Below, one piece after another: positions 37,752 to 46,670 of a stretch of 59,972 bases of DNA. How positions within the stretch are numbered: the first letter of the stretch is position 1; each line of letters opens with the position of its first letter. The notes beneath the pieces are model-generated. The model had not been told where the DNA came from. It saw only the letters and a list, made by a program, of their open reading frames with translations, and did no database searches. The stretch comes from Aquiflexum sp. TKW24L (lineage in GTDB: Bacteria > Bacteroidota > Bacteroidia > Cytophagales > Cyclobacteriaceae). The stretch spans positions 1-59,972 of the forward strand of contig NZ_JAMFLG010000029.1 in the NCBI RefSeq assembly GCF_023502205.1, in the 5' to 3' direction. The position numbers and the translations under genes are program-made.

Positions 37752-38306
37752 TTATTTCAATGGATAAACCATCCTGTAATCAGTGGAAACTTTTCCTTTA
37801 CTGATGTCTACGAGTTTGCTTTGAACCATCCTTTTCTTGAGGCCTTTGAGATAGTCAATAAAAAGAATCCCTTCCAAGTGGTCATATTCATGCTGAATGA
37901 CTCTTGCTGTCATTCCTGAAAATTCTTCTTCCTTGAGGTTCCAATTTTCGTCAAAATACTCCAAAGTGAGTTTTTCCGGTCGGATTATCTCGGCCCTTAT
38001 ATCCGGGATGCTTAGACAGCCTTCCTCAAAACTGTAATCATCTCCGTATTCATCCAAAATGATGGGATTGATAAAAACTCTTCTGATTCCTTTTTCCTCA
38101 TCTTTCTCGTCGAGCATCAAGGTACTGTCAATTACAAAAAGCCTGATGCCTTTATTGATTTGGGGAGCAGCCAATCCCACCCCACTGGCATTGTCCATGG
38201 TTGTGAACATGTCCTGAATCAATTCATTGATGTTTTCACCTTCATGGATTTCTTCAGCCTCTTTTTTGAGGATTGGGTTTCCATAGGCGACTATTGGATA
38301 AATCAT
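37752..38306 (-). CDS. def: Peptide deformylase
   Basis: 184 residues. The three motifs are intact: GVGLAAPQI (about 42-50), EEGCLSIP (Cys97), and QHEYDHLEG (His139, Glu140, His143), giving the metal-binding Cys and two His with catalytic Glu. It removes the formyl group from nascent proteins. Its ATG overlaps the stop of ruvX by 4 bp (38303-38306), and the omega-amidase gene follows 22 bp later. Confidence 0.97.
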   Translation of the reverse strand: MIYPIVAYGNPILKKEAEEIHEGENINELIQDMFTTMDNASGVGLAAPQINKGIRLFVIDSTLMLDEKDEEKGIRRVFINPIILDEYGDDYSFEEGCLSIPDIRAEIIRPEKLTLEYFDENWNLKEEEFSGMTARVIQHEYDHLEGILFIDYLKGLKKRMVQSKLVDISKGKVSTDYRMVYPLK

Positions 38307-38716
38307 ATTTGTTCTAAGTAAGATTGGAGGATGATGGCAGCACTGATTTTATCTAAATTTCCTGCTTTTTCTATTCTGTCTTTTTTCTTGCTCCCCATGG
38401 CAATCATGCTTTGCATGGCCATTTTGGAGGTGAAACGCTCATCAACAAAAACGAGTTTCTTATCGGGAAATAATTTTGAAAGCCTCTCTTTGAAGCTGAT
38501 GACTTTGGGTGTCATTTCATTTGGATTCCCGTCCAAATGCTTCGGGTAACCCAAGACAATGGTTTCCACATCTTCTTTTTTGAAATAGGCTGTAAGAAAA
38601 TCCAAGAGCTTGTGGGTTTCCACCATTTCAAGGGGATTGGCGAGCATCTTGAGCGTATCCGTAACTGCGATACCCGTTCTTTTGGTTCCCAAATCAATGG
38701 CTAAAATTCTCCCCAT
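38303..38716 (-). CDS. ruvX: Holliday junction resolvase-like RuvX/YqgF
   Basis: 137 residues. ILAIDLGTKRTGIAVTD is the RNase H-like first motif, with Asp7 as a metal ligand; VLGYPKHLDGNPNE and LVFVDERFTSKMA follow, and DKISAAIILQSYLE closes. This family is linked to 16S rRNA 5'-end maturation and DNA repair. It overlaps the hemerythrin-gene stop by 1 base (TGATG) and def by 4 bp, so the set hemerythrin-ruvX-def-amidase is one operon. Confidence 0.95.
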   Translation of the reverse strand: MGRILAIDLGTKRTGIAVTDTLKMLANPLEMVETHKLLDFLTAYFKKEDVETIVLGYPKHLDGNPNEMTPKVISFKERLSKLFPDKKLVFVDERFTSKMAMQSMIAMGSKKKDRIEKAGNLDKISAAIILQSYLEQI

Positions 38717-39477
38717 CAGTTATTTCGGATTTGTTTTTTTACTTTTCTAAGCACTTCCTTTTCGAGCTCAATGGCCTTAGGAAATAGCAGCTGATCTTCA
38801 ATCTGTGCATGAACTCTCAACTCCTTTTCAAAAACCTGCAGTTCATTGTAGAGCACCTTCATGCTGATGGGAGCATCTTCGGGCAAAAAGTATTCTTTGG
38901 TCAGTTTTCTGATCCCTTCCATTTCATCATCATGGGCATCATGCGCTTCAGAAAGTAAAGTAATAGGGCTTTTTTCCAAAATATGAAGGGCATCGTTGAG
39001 TCGGTATTCATCGGATTCAATTTGATGCAACAACTTGATTCTATTAAACAGTCGGCTTTCCTCTTCGTGAATGTGATGAATAAAATCATCCACAAAAAGA
39101 GGAAACATAATCCTTAAATCAGCCAAAATCGGAGAGTATGCCTCTTCTTGGACTTTTATGCCAGAAATCATATTGGACAAAAAAGGCAATTCCTGTCTCA
39201 CAAAAAAGTAATGCTTCCTTTTAAGGTAAGATACAAGGACTTCTATCGGATGAAAGTATAATTCTTCTGAGGTTGGTTCTTTTATTTTTGCCCAAGATTC
39301 AAGTTCATCGATCAGGTGTTGGGGATTTATTTTAAACTTTTTGCAAACTTCAAAAAGGGAATTGTGTTCATATTGAAAAAAGCTGATACCGAAAAAATGA
39401 AGGACAGCCGCAAACACATAATTCTCGGAAACGAGTTCTTTGATGGGGCTTTTTTCGATATCTTTGGAATCAAACAT
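38716..39477 (-). CDS. Hemerythrin (RIC/ScdA-like) protein lacking the N-terminal CC motif
   Basis: 253 residues. Residues about 14-60 align with the ScdA_N domain (VFAAVLHFFGISFFQYEHNSL...CKKFKINPQHLIDELE), but the usual CC pair is FQ or FF here. Residues about 110-245 are hemerythrin helices: FIHHIHEEE, SEAHDAHDDEMEG and VHAQIEDQLLFPKA give the di-iron His/Glu ligands. RIC proteins repair iron-sulfur clusters after nitrosative stress; a form lacking the Cys pair may act differently. First gene of the ruvX-def operon. TAATTTTG at 39483-39490 resembles a -7 box but is very close to the ATG. Confidence 0.85.
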   Translation of the reverse strand: MFDSKDIEKSPIKELVSENYVFAAVLHFFGISFFQYEHNSLFEVCKKFKINPQHLIDELESWAKIKEPTSEELYFHPIEVLVSYLKRKHYFFVRQELPFLSNMISGIKVQEEAYSPILADLRIMFPLFVDDFIHHIHEEESRLFNRIKLLHQIESDEYRLNDALHILEKSPITLLSEAHDAHDDEMEGIRKLTKEYFLPEDAPISMKVLYNELQVFEKELRVHAQIEDQLLFPKAIELEKEVLRKVKKQIRNN

Positions 39478-39639
39478 GTTTGCAAAATTAAGGTAAATTA
39501 ACCAATAACACTTAGACTATTGGCCAAAAATGAATTTATTGCATGAATCAAAACGAAATGGCCCAAATATCAGTTTACTAGTATACTTGAAATAATTCCA
39601 TTGCTAAAATAGAACAGAATTTACTAACCGGAGGATATC

Positions 39640-41283
39640 GTGAGCGAAATCAAAAACACCAAACAACAGATAAGATTGCCATTAATTTTGGCATTGGCCA
39701 TTTCTGCCGGCATCTGGATAGGAGCCACCTTTGCAGAACCAAAAAGTGACACCAATGACCTCAAAGCGGCTATTTACAAGCTTCAGGAAATAATCACCTA
39801 CATCAACCGGGATTATGTCGACAGTGTCAATACAAACGAACTCGTAGAATTTGGCATTGAAAAAATGCTGGAGAAACTTGATCCGCACTCTACTTACATC
39901 CCTGCAAGAGATGCTACTTTGGCAAAATCTGAATTGGATGGTGAATTTGACGGCATCGGTGTTGAGTTTGGTATAATCAGGGACACCATATATGTAGTCG
40001 CTCCATTGACAGGAGGACCTTCAGAAAAACTTGGAATCCAATCCGGAGACAAAATCATCAATGTGGATGGAAAGACTGTCGCAGGTACAGGAATCACCAA
40101 CCGCGATGTTTTTGACCTATTGAGAGGACCTCGAGGAAGTAAAGTGGTCGTGGATATCAAAAGAAAAAATCAAAATGACCTGATCAGCTATGACATCATC
40201 AGGGACAAAATCCCCCAATACAGTATCAATGCCACATACATGGTAAATGATGAGGTTGGCTATATCAAGGTGACAAGATTTGGGGCCACCACCCATGAAG
40301 AATTCAAAAAGTCAGTGACTGAACTGAAAGAAAAGGGAATGAAAAAACTCATCCTCGATCTTCAAAACAATCCGGGCGGATACATGGGTGCTGCAATTAA
40401 TATTGCGGATGAAATCCTGAATTCAAATTCACTGATCGTATCTCAAAAAGGAAAATTAAATAGATACAACCAAAAAGCTTACGCTGTGAAACCCGGATTA
40501 TTCGAAGATGGATCGGTTATAGTCCTGATCAATGAGGGAAGTGCTTCAGCATCAGAAATTGTTGCCGGTGCTTTGCAGGACAACGACCGAGGTCTGATAG
40601 TGGGAAGAAGGTCCTTTGGCAAAGGATTGGTACAAATGCCGATAGACCTTTCAGACGGTGCGGAGTTGAGGCTTACAATTGCTCGATATTATACCCCTTC
40701 AGGCAGGTCTATCCAAAAACCATACGGATCTGATGAGGACTATAGCAAGGATTTTACCAACAGGTTTGAGCATGGTGAATTCTTTTCTGCAGATAGCATC
40801 AAATTCGATGACAGCTTGAGATACGAGACTGTTTCCGGAAGGTCTGTATTTGGAGGAGGTGGAATCATGCCTGACTTCTTTGTTCCATTGGACACCACTA
40901 TGGCAAGTTCTTATGTGAATAGACTTTTCAATTCGGATTCTTCAAGGGAATTTATCCTTGATTATCTTGAAAAGAACAAGAAAAAATTTGACGGTATGAG
41001 TTTCGAAGATTACTATAAAAAATACCAAATCTCAGAAGAAATGCTTCAGGATTTGGTTAAAGTAGGCGAAAGAAACAAAGTGAAATTTGACGAAAAGGAT
41101 TTTAAAAAGTCAAAAGATTATCTTAAAGTCCTGATGAAAGCACATATGGGAAGACAGATTTATGATGACAATGCCTTCTATAAGATAATCAATGACATCA
41201 ATGAGGTTTACCTTCAAGCATTAGGACTATTTGACGAGGCAGAAAAACTTGCATTTTCTTCCAAAGACAAGAAGGAAGAATAA
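39640..41283 (+). CDS. S41 family carboxy-terminal processing protease
   Basis: 547 residues, GTG start at 39640 with a GGAGG Shine-Dalgarno sequence 5 nt upstream, which is uncommon in this phylum. An N-terminal membrane/signal helix (about 11-31) is followed by a PDZ domain (about 100-175) and the S41 fold. NEGSASASEIVAGAL supplies the catalytic Ser (303 or 305), and RSFGKGLVQ supplies Lys328. Such proteases trim or degrade periplasmic proteins from the C-terminus. The tail (about 460-547) is a helical extension. A terminator follows at 41298. Confidence 0.94.
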   Translation: MSEIKNTKQQIRLPLILALAISAGIWIGATFAEPKSDTNDLKAAIYKLQEIITYINRDYVDSVNTNELVEFGIEKMLEKLDPHSTYIPARDATLAKSELDGEFDGIGVEFGIIRDTIYVVAPLTGGPSEKLGIQSGDKIINVDGKTVAGTGITNRDVFDLLRGPRGSKVVVDIKRKNQNDLISYDIIRDKIPQYSINATYMVNDEVGYIKVTRFGATTHEEFKKSVTELKEKGMKKLILDLQNNPGGYMGAAINIADEILNSNSLIVSQKGKLNRYNQKAYAVKPGLFEDGSVIVLINEGSASASEIVAGALQDNDRGLIVGRRSFGKGLVQMPIDLSDGAELRLTIARYYTPSGRSIQKPYGSDEDYSKDFTNRFEHGEFFSADSIKFDDSLRYETVSGRSVFGGGGIMPDFFVPLDTTMASSYVNRLFNSDSSREFILDYLEKNKKKFDGMSFEDYYKKYQISEEMLQDLVKVGERNKVKFDEKDFKKSKDYLKVLMKAHMGRQIYDDNAFYKIINDINEVYLQALGLFDEAEKLAFSSKDKKEE

Positions 41284-41297
41284 GATAAATCAACTTT

Positions 41298-41329
41298 AAA
41301 ATGGGGTCTAAACAACCCCATTTTTTTTT
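41298..41329 (+). terminator. Terminator of the S41 protease gene
   Basis: AAATGGGG / CCCCATTT stem with a 9-nt loop, followed by nine T. Confidence 0.9.
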
Positions 41330-41411
41330 GACTCTTGCGCAACGACTTACCCGTAAAATCGGAAAAATTTAATAAAAGCATTACCTTCAGATATACCAAA
41401 CCCAAAATCCT

Positions 41412-41861
41412 ATGAGAAAGCCTATTGCTTTGGCGTTGATTATTTTCATCTTGCCGATCATCTCCTCCACCCTTATGGCACAACAATCAAAAATCACACA
41501 TATCGCTGTCTATGTCAAAGAACTGAAGAGAAGCAGTGATTTTTATAAAAACATATTTCAGTTTCCTGAAATAGAAGAGCCATTTAAAGATGGGCTTCAT
41601 ACATGGTTGAATATTGGCAATAACTTGTCACTGCACATTATCGAAGCGCCATGGGAACCTGTCACCATCAATAAGATCAATCATATCTGCTTTAGTGTTA
41701 CTAATATGGATTTGATCATTGCCAATCTCAAAAAGCAAGGAGTTGAATATGAAGATTGGCCAGGAAATAAAAATTCAATCAATGTAAGACCTGACGGGAT
41801 CAAACAGATTTACGTGCAAGACCCTGATGGATACTGGATTGAAATCAATGATGAGTATTAA
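41412..41861 (+). CDS. Exported VOC (glyoxalase fold) protein
   Basis: 149 residues. A signal peptide (about 1-24, ending TLMAQQ) precedes a glyoxalase/bleomycin-resistance domain: ITHIAVYVKELKRSSDFYKNIF, HTWLNIG.NLSLHI, NHICFSV, and the closing YVQDPDGYWIEIND, which give the usual two half-modules and metal ligands (His, Glu). VOC enzymes are diverse metal-dependent isomerases, lyases and dioxygenases; a periplasmic one has no assigned substrate. It is single, with a terminator just upstream. Confidence 0.86.
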   Translation: MRKPIALALIIFILPIISSTLMAQQSKITHIAVYVKELKRSSDFYKNIFQFPEIEEPFKDGLHTWLNIGNNLSLHIIEAPWEPVTINKINHICFSVTNMDLIIANLKKQGVEYEDWPGNKNSINVRPDGIKQIYVQDPDGYWIEINDEY

Positions 41862-42038
41862 AAGTACCTAGACAATAGTTGACAGTCCATGGCCCGCTAT
41901 AAGGAAGTTCAAGCCGAGTTTATGTGATTTCAAAATGTATATTCACTTAAAAAAAAATAGCTTGTTCACAATTATGAGCATATAATATCCACTCAAAAAA
42001 AATAAAGAAGTGCCGTCAAAGAAGCGTATAACCATTAA

Positions 42039-42080
42039 ACAAAAACACCCCTTCCAAAATTGAAAGGGGTGTTTTTGTTT
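42039..42080 (-). terminator. Strong terminator of the outer-membrane protein gene
   Basis: A 16-bp stem of AACAAAAACACCCCTT type with a 10-nt loop and A/T-rich arms, able to work on either strand. Confidence 0.85.
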
Positions 42081-42095
42081 TAAAGGAATATTGGA

Positions 42096-42689
42096 TTAGA
42101 ATGTAAATCCAAGAGAAAGTTGGTATCCTCTGTTGTAAACATCCACATTGCTATTTTTGAATACAGGACTCAATCCGTAATTATAAGAGGCTTGAATGTT
42201 CAAACCTTTGGGAAGGTTGTAACCAACTCCCAAAAGCATACCCATATCAGTGCTTCTTACTGATTCAGTGTCAAAAGCGACCGTAGAACCAAATAAATCT
42301 CCTTCAAATTTGGATGAAGTAAGAAAAGATACCTGCGGTCCTAAAAATATATTCAATCCGTCAGTTACGTACAACCTTAATAAGACAGGAATGTCGACGT
42401 AATTCAAAACTGCTCTTGAATTAGCAAAATCCTCATTTTGGGTTCCTTTGATTGAATAAAATACTCCAGGCTCAATGGCTATAGAACTTCCAAGAAAGAA
42501 TGTATTGTACAATCCGACATGATAACCTATCCGATTGTCATAATCATTATTGGAAGCATCTTCTCCCCCAAAGCTGAAGAAGCCTGCACCGGCCCTGATT
42601 CCAAGTCCACCCTTTTTGTCGGAATCCTGGGCTTGTAATTGTAGGGAAAATGCTAAAAACAAAGCGAAAATTAACGATACTTTTTTCAT
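42096..42689 (-). CDS. Outer-membrane beta-barrel (PorT/OmpA-like) protein
   Basis: 197 residues: signal peptide (KKVSLIFALFLAFSLQLQAQ), then alternating beta strands (GIRAGAGFFSFGG, GYHVGLYNTFFLG, AIEPGVFYSIKGT, VDIPVLLRLYVTDGLNIFLGPQVSFL, GVGYNLPKGLNIQASYNYGL), ending with an aromatic final residue (LSLGFTF), the outer-membrane insertion mark. It fits the 'porin family / outer membrane beta-barrel' group common in Bacteroidota; the cargo, if any, is unknown. It has its own terminator and about 85 bp to the racemase gene. Confidence 0.88.
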   Translation of the reverse strand: MKKVSLIFALFLAFSLQLQAQDSDKKGGLGIRAGAGFFSFGGEDASNNDYDNRIGYHVGLYNTFFLGSSIAIEPGVFYSIKGTQNEDFANSRAVLNYVDIPVLLRLYVTDGLNIFLGPQVSFLTSSKFEGDLFGSTVAFDTESVRSTDMGMLLGVGYNLPKGLNIQASYNYGLSPVFKNSNVDVYNRGYQLSLGFTF

Positions 42690-42774
42690 AAGAAATAATA
42701 ATTAGTTTCTAGACAAGAGTCCAATACCATGCCAAATAAGCCCAAAAACCTTTAAAAAGTAGAAAATGATTAAC

Positions 42775-43848
42775 TCAGGTGATTATTACTTTATCTATAT
42801 AACTGGAATTCATGACTCCTAATGCACCCATATATTTCATGTTGAACTTGACAAGATCTCCTACCTTATATCCCTTGGGATTACGGCCCAGATTAAGAAT
42901 CAACATATCAGAACTAGCACCCAAAATCTCAAACTCTTCGTCATTTGGAATGAGGTACTTGGGATCGATATCCAGCAATCCTATATCTAAGATCGCCCGA
43001 AAAGAAGTCCTTCCATATAAACTTTCATCTATTTCCACTATTTCACCCTGAGGATTAGCCGCCAATGTACCGGTAGGCAGTAAAGACTTTTCCTGCATTT
43101 CTATGATTTCGGCATTCAGTTCGAATACATCAGGGTGCATTCCTTGGATTGTTTTTTCTTCGAAAAGGTCTACACCAAAATAAAGGGTCTCCCCTACCCT
43201 GAAATGGTTAATCCCTTTGGGAAGTTGTCGGGTTTTGATCAATGGAATGGTAACAGAAGTACCTGCCGAAACCCAAGGGATTTTCTTGTTGAATTTCAGT
43301 TCAATAATCTGCTTATACAATGAAAGTTGAATCAATTTATCCGAAGAGGGCATCACGCCATTAAGGCAATTCAGATTAGTGCCCAAACCAATAATTTCGA
43401 TATTTGGCAGTTCAAAGATCTGTTCGTAAAAATCGACAATATGCTCACCTACAACTCCTTCCCTGAGATCTCCTGTTTCCACCATGATGATAACCTTGTG
43501 GTTCTTTGATTGATTTTTTGCTTCTTCAGAAATCCACCTGATGGTATTCAATTCACTGTTTAGACTCACATCTGCATACTTGACCATTTTGGGAATATTT
43601 CGTTTCGAAACAGGCTTTATGTACACAGTTTGGATATCTGGGGCAATCTCCTTGACTTTTGCAAGATTGCTGATCCGTGAGTCGTGGATTTCATTAACAC
43701 CGAGTAAAATCAGTTCTTTGAGGAAAGATCTATTACCGCATAATAATTTTGATACAACACCCCAAGAGATATCATTATCTTCGAATATCTGCCTAAGGAA
43801 AGAAAAATTTTCTTGTAGCTTAGTTCTGTTTAAAGTCAAAAATGCCAT
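42775..43848 (-). CDS. Alanine/ornithine-type fold-III PLP amino-acid racemase
   Basis: 357 residues. The N-terminal TIM barrel has the PLP lysine in VVSKLLCGN (Lys34), preceded by a typical LTLNRTKLQENFSFLR start. EIHDSRISNLAKVK, VIIMVETGDLREGVV, VSAGTSVTIPLIK and NHFRVGETLYFGVDLF match the ornithine racemase (Orr)-like branch of fold type III. It interconverts L- and D- forms of an amino acid, probably ornithine or a similar one. It starts 1 bp after the GNAT stop, so it is the last gene of a symporter-GNAT-racemase operon. Confidence 0.88.
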   Translation of the reverse strand: MAFLTLNRTKLQENFSFLRQIFEDNDISWGVVSKLLCGNRSFLKELILLGVNEIHDSRISNLAKVKEIAPDIQTVYIKPVSKRNIPKMVKYADVSLNSELNTIRWISEEAKNQSKNHKVIIMVETGDLREGVVGEHIVDFYEQIFELPNIEIIGLGTNLNCLNGVMPSSDKLIQLSLYKQIIELKFNKKIPWVSAGTSVTIPLIKTRQLPKGINHFRVGETLYFGVDLFEEKTIQGMHPDVFELNAEIIEMQEKSLLPTGTLAANPQGEIVEIDESLYGRTSFRAILDIGLLDIDPKYLIPNDEEFEILGASSDMLILNLGRNPKGYKVGDLVKFNMKYMGALGVMNSSYIDKVIIT

Positions 43849-43849
43849 C

Positions 43850-44290
43850 TTATTTTTTTAATCTCATTTCAAGATATTTGTTGGTAAACCCTAATTTCTC
43901 ATAGAGTTTTCTTGCCGGATTATCCGGTTCCACATGCAAGGCAATGTCTCCATGTGCCAAATCAATCACTGAGTTCATTAAAGTTTTTCCTACTCCTTTT
44001 CCGCGTTGAGAAGCATCAACAGCAATATAAACCAAGATGTTTTCCGGGATATAGCCTGACATGCCGGTTTTATTGACGACCACAGCACCGACAATTTCTC
44101 CATTATCTCTCGCCATGACTACAAATCCACCTTTGTCCCCAGCCTGATCTAATGCGTAATCCAAACATTTTAGAATTTGATCAATGGGGTCTCCATATTG
44201 TTCCAATTGGACAAAAAGGAAATCTGCGATTTCCTTTTTCTGCAAGTAAGTGGCTTGGTCAAATGAGGATAATATTTCGATTTTAAGCAT
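43850..44290 (-). CDS. GNAT family N-acetyltransferase
   Basis: 146 residues with the GNAT acetyl-CoA motif: YIAVDASQRGKGVGKTLMNSVIDLA (QRGKGVG pyrophosphate loop) and the closing ARKLYEKLGFTNKYLEMRLKK. The substrate is not evident; placement between a sodium symporter and an amino-acid racemase suggests acetylation of an amino acid or amine. It overlaps the symporter's stop by 8 bp and precedes the racemase start by 1 bp, indicating tight coupling. Confidence 0.88.
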   Translation of the reverse strand: MLKIEILSSFDQATYLQKKEIADFLFVQLEQYGDPIDQILKCLDYALDQAGDKGGFVVMARDNGEIVGAVVVNKTGMSGYIPENILVYIAVDASQRGKGVGKTLMNSVIDLAHGDIALHVEPDNPARKLYEKLGFTNKYLEMRLKK

Positions 44291-45725
44291 ATGCCTTTAA
44301 TTTTATTTGGTGATTAGGTTTTCTTAATTTGAATACAAGCAAATAGATCACCAACGCTGTAGTAATCCCATAGAAATTAGGATCAAGTCCCAAAGGGAGT
44401 TCTGAGCCAATGAAACCCAGAGTTAAGGTCACTAGACCTCCGCAAATCATCGAGGCAATTGCGGCATCTGGGTTTCTTTTGTTTGTAAATAATCCAAACA
44501 TAATGGGTATAAATAGCCCCGAAACCATAAATGCATAACTATACAACATCAATTCCAGAACATTGGTCATCTGAAGCGCAATCATGAGAGCTCCTGATCC
44601 TAAAATGAAAGTAAACAGCTGACTGAACCGCATCTGCTTGTCTTCACTTTTGAACTTCATCCATTTACCAAAAATATCAGTCGTCAAATTTCCTGAAGCC
44701 GCCATCAGACAGGAATCTGCCGTGGATAATACTGCAGAGAAATAAGCTGCCATCATCAATCCCAAAATACCAGGGGGAAGAATGGTACGAAGCAATATTG
44801 GTATACCCATCTCAGGATCTAACATATCCACATCGACAAATAACAATCCCTGCTCAAAAGCAACCCGTGAAAGCAATCCTAAAGCGACACCCATAAAGGC
44901 CATAATAGGCCATTCGAAAATGCCAGCAATAAACCAAGCTTTTTGGGCTGACTTAACATCCCTACTCGCAAAAATTCTCTGATACAATGTCATCCCAATA
45001 AACCAAATTGGTAAGATTGTAATCCCCCAATTGGCGAAATCCTGCCAAGTAAGATTGTCCAACCGGAAAAACTCGGGAGGAAGCGATGACTGAATGACTT
45101 CCCATCCACCTACATGAAAATAGGCTATGGGCAATCCAATAAAAATAAATCCCAACATCAGGATAATCCATTGGATTGTATCAGTATAGATGACAGCTTT
45201 CAATCCACCCAATACTGTATAGATCACAGCAATGGCTCCCATAAAAATCAGTGCTTGATTGAGTGAAAGACCTTCAAATGTACCGGAGGCCAATTTGGCG
45301 CCTGCAAGCAATTGTGAGGAAGTAAATCCCAAGTATCCGATAAGGGAAATAAAAGCCGCTACCAATCCGACTTTTTTGGAAAATAAATATTCGAAAATCT
45401 GGGGAAAGGTATAAAAATTTGCAAAGGCCCTGTCCTGTTTAATCCGTGGAATCAAAAATACCCCGGCAAGCCAAGCTCCTAATAAACCCGTAAACAGCAT
45501 CCAGCTTCCGGATATCCCCATTAAAAACCCTAACCCACCAAGACCTACAGAAAACCCACCTCCAACATCTGTGGCTACTACAGAAAGTCCTATGTGCCAA
45601 CTTCCGATATTTCGTCCACCGACAAAGTAGTCATCCTGATTCTTGTTTTGATGCATGAAATAATATCCTATCCCAAGCATCAGCAACATGTACCCGACAA
45701 AAATGCCGAGGTCTATGTAATGCAT
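44283..45725 (-). CDS. Sodium:solute symporter (SSS) family protein
   Basis: 480 residues with about 13 membrane helices. SSS marks: DYFVGGRNIGSWHIGLSVVATDVGGG near the start, GLKAVIYTDTIQW, and MMAAYFSAVLSTADSCLMAASGNLTTDIF, which holds the second Na+-site residues. It imports a solute such as an amino acid with Na+; the exact solute is unknown. First gene of a three-gene minus operon with GNAT and racemase (8-bp overlap). A TATCTTTG box lies 49 nt upstream of the ATG. Confidence 0.92.
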   Translation of the reverse strand: MHYIDLGIFVGYMLLMLGIGYYFMHQNKNQDDYFVGGRNIGSWHIGLSVVATDVGGGFSVGLGGLGFLMGISGSWMLFTGLLGAWLAGVFLIPRIKQDRAFANFYTFPQIFEYLFSKKVGLVAAFISLIGYLGFTSSQLLAGAKLASGTFEGLSLNQALIFMGAIAVIYTVLGGLKAVIYTDTIQWIILMLGFIFIGLPIAYFHVGGWEVIQSSLPPEFFRLDNLTWQDFANWGITILPIWFIGMTLYQRIFASRDVKSAQKAWFIAGIFEWPIMAFMGVALGLLSRVAFEQGLLFVDVDMLDPEMGIPILLRTILPPGILGLMMAAYFSAVLSTADSCLMAASGNLTTDIFGKWMKFKSEDKQMRFSQLFTFILGSGALMIALQMTNVLELMLYSYAFMVSGLFIPIMFGLFTNKRNPDAAIASMICGGLVTLTLGFIGSELPLGLDPNFYGITTALVIYLLVFKLRKPNHQIKLKAYA

Positions 45726-45773
45726 CCTTTTTTTGATTAAAATCTAATAAAAAACTTATATAAAATAATTTTT

Positions 45774-45781
45774 CAAAGATA
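45774..45781 (-). promoter_or_regulatory. Candidate -7 box of the symporter operon
   Basis: On minus TATCTTTG matches TAnnTTTG, about 49 nt before the ATG at 45725; the -33 position is CTTT, a partial match. Confidence 0.4.
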
Positions 45782-45848
45782 CAAATATTTAATTTAGTAT
45801 AAAAGAAAGAATTCATATAATTACCCCGATACGACTTAGCACAAAGGC

Positions 45849-45875
45849 AAAAAAAAAGCCGGATAAACCGGCTTT
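45849..45875 (-). terminator. Terminator of the sdhCAB operon
   Basis: On minus: AAAGCCGG / CCGGCTTT stem with TTTAT loop and a run of nine T, 20 nt after the sdhB stop. Confidence 0.88.
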
Positions 45876-45895
45876 ACGCATTATGGTATAAGTTT

Positions 45896-46645
45896 TTAAA
45901 CATTTTGACTGCTGAGAGCAGCAGAATAATATTCCCTGTTCATTCGGGCTATATTTGAAATGCTGATTCCTTTGGGACATTCAGCTTCGCAGGCACCGGT
46001 ATTGGTACATGCACCGAACCCTTCCGCATCCATCTGAGCAACCATTTTTTCAGCTCTCGTTTTTCTTTCCACCTGACCTTGAGGTAATAAGGCTAATTGG
46101 GATACTTTGGCGGAAGTGAACAACATGGCTGAAGCATTTTTACATGCTGCTACACATGCTCCACATGCAATACATTGCGCCGCATCCATAGCAAGATCAG
46201 CAATGGTCTTAGGAATTGGAATTTCGTTGGCATCAGGTATTCCTCCTGTCCCCACTGAAACATACCCTCCAGCCTGGATAATTCTATCAAAAGCTGACCT
46301 GTCCACAACCAAATCCTTCAAAATCGGGAAAGCTTTGGCTCGCCAAGGTTCAATGGTGATGGTCTCACCGTCATTGAAAGAGCGCATGTGCAATTGGCAG
46401 GTTGTTGTTTGCAGCGGTCCATGAGGTTTACCGTTGATATGTAAAGCGCAAGTCCCACAGATTCCTTCACGACAGTCATGGTCAAAGTGAACCGGATCAT
46501 CCCCTTTTTCTGTCAAGTCTTCATTCAACACGTCCAACATTTCAAGAAAAGACATGTCTTTGGAAACATTGTCTACGGGATAGGTAGTAAAACCACCTTT
46601 ATCCGATGCGTTTTTCTGTCTCCAGATTTTTAAAGTCAATTTCAT
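45896..46645 (-). CDS. sdhB: Succinate dehydrogenase/fumarate reductase iron-sulfur subunit
   Basis: 249 residues. [2Fe-2S] site: [19 protein letters not shown]...C (about 60-85). The C-terminal domain has [17 protein letters not shown] and [19 protein letters not shown] for the [4Fe-4S] and [3Fe-4S] centres. It passes electrons between FAD of SdhA and the cytochrome b/quinone site. Third gene of sdhC-sdhA-sdhB; 25 bp follow the sdhA stop. The sequence type matches the Bacteroidota enzyme that can act in either direction. Confidence 0.97.
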   Translation of the reverse strand: MKLTLKIWRQKNASDKGGFTTYPVDNVSKDMSFLEMLDVLNEDLTEKGDDPVHFDHDCREGICGTCALHINGKPHGPLQTTTCQLHMRSFNDGETITIEPWRAKAFPILKDLVVDRSAFDRIIQAGGYVSVGTGGIPDANEIPIPKTIADLAMDAAQCIACGACVAACKNASAMLFTSAKVSQLALLPQGQVERKTRAEKMVAQMDAEGFGACTNTGACEAECPKGISISNIARMNREYYSAALSSQNV

Positions 46646-46670
46646 GTAGGTATGAATTTTTGTCTTAAAA

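Noticed and set aside
39483-39490. TAATTTTG box as promoter of the hemerythrin gene
   Set aside because: It lies only 5 nt from the ATG, so the transcript would be nearly leaderless; left as chance match.
41862-42038. Possible small gene between VOC protein and the outer-membrane protein
   Set aside because: Frames are short and AT-rich with no start signal; nothing supportable except the terminator at 42039.
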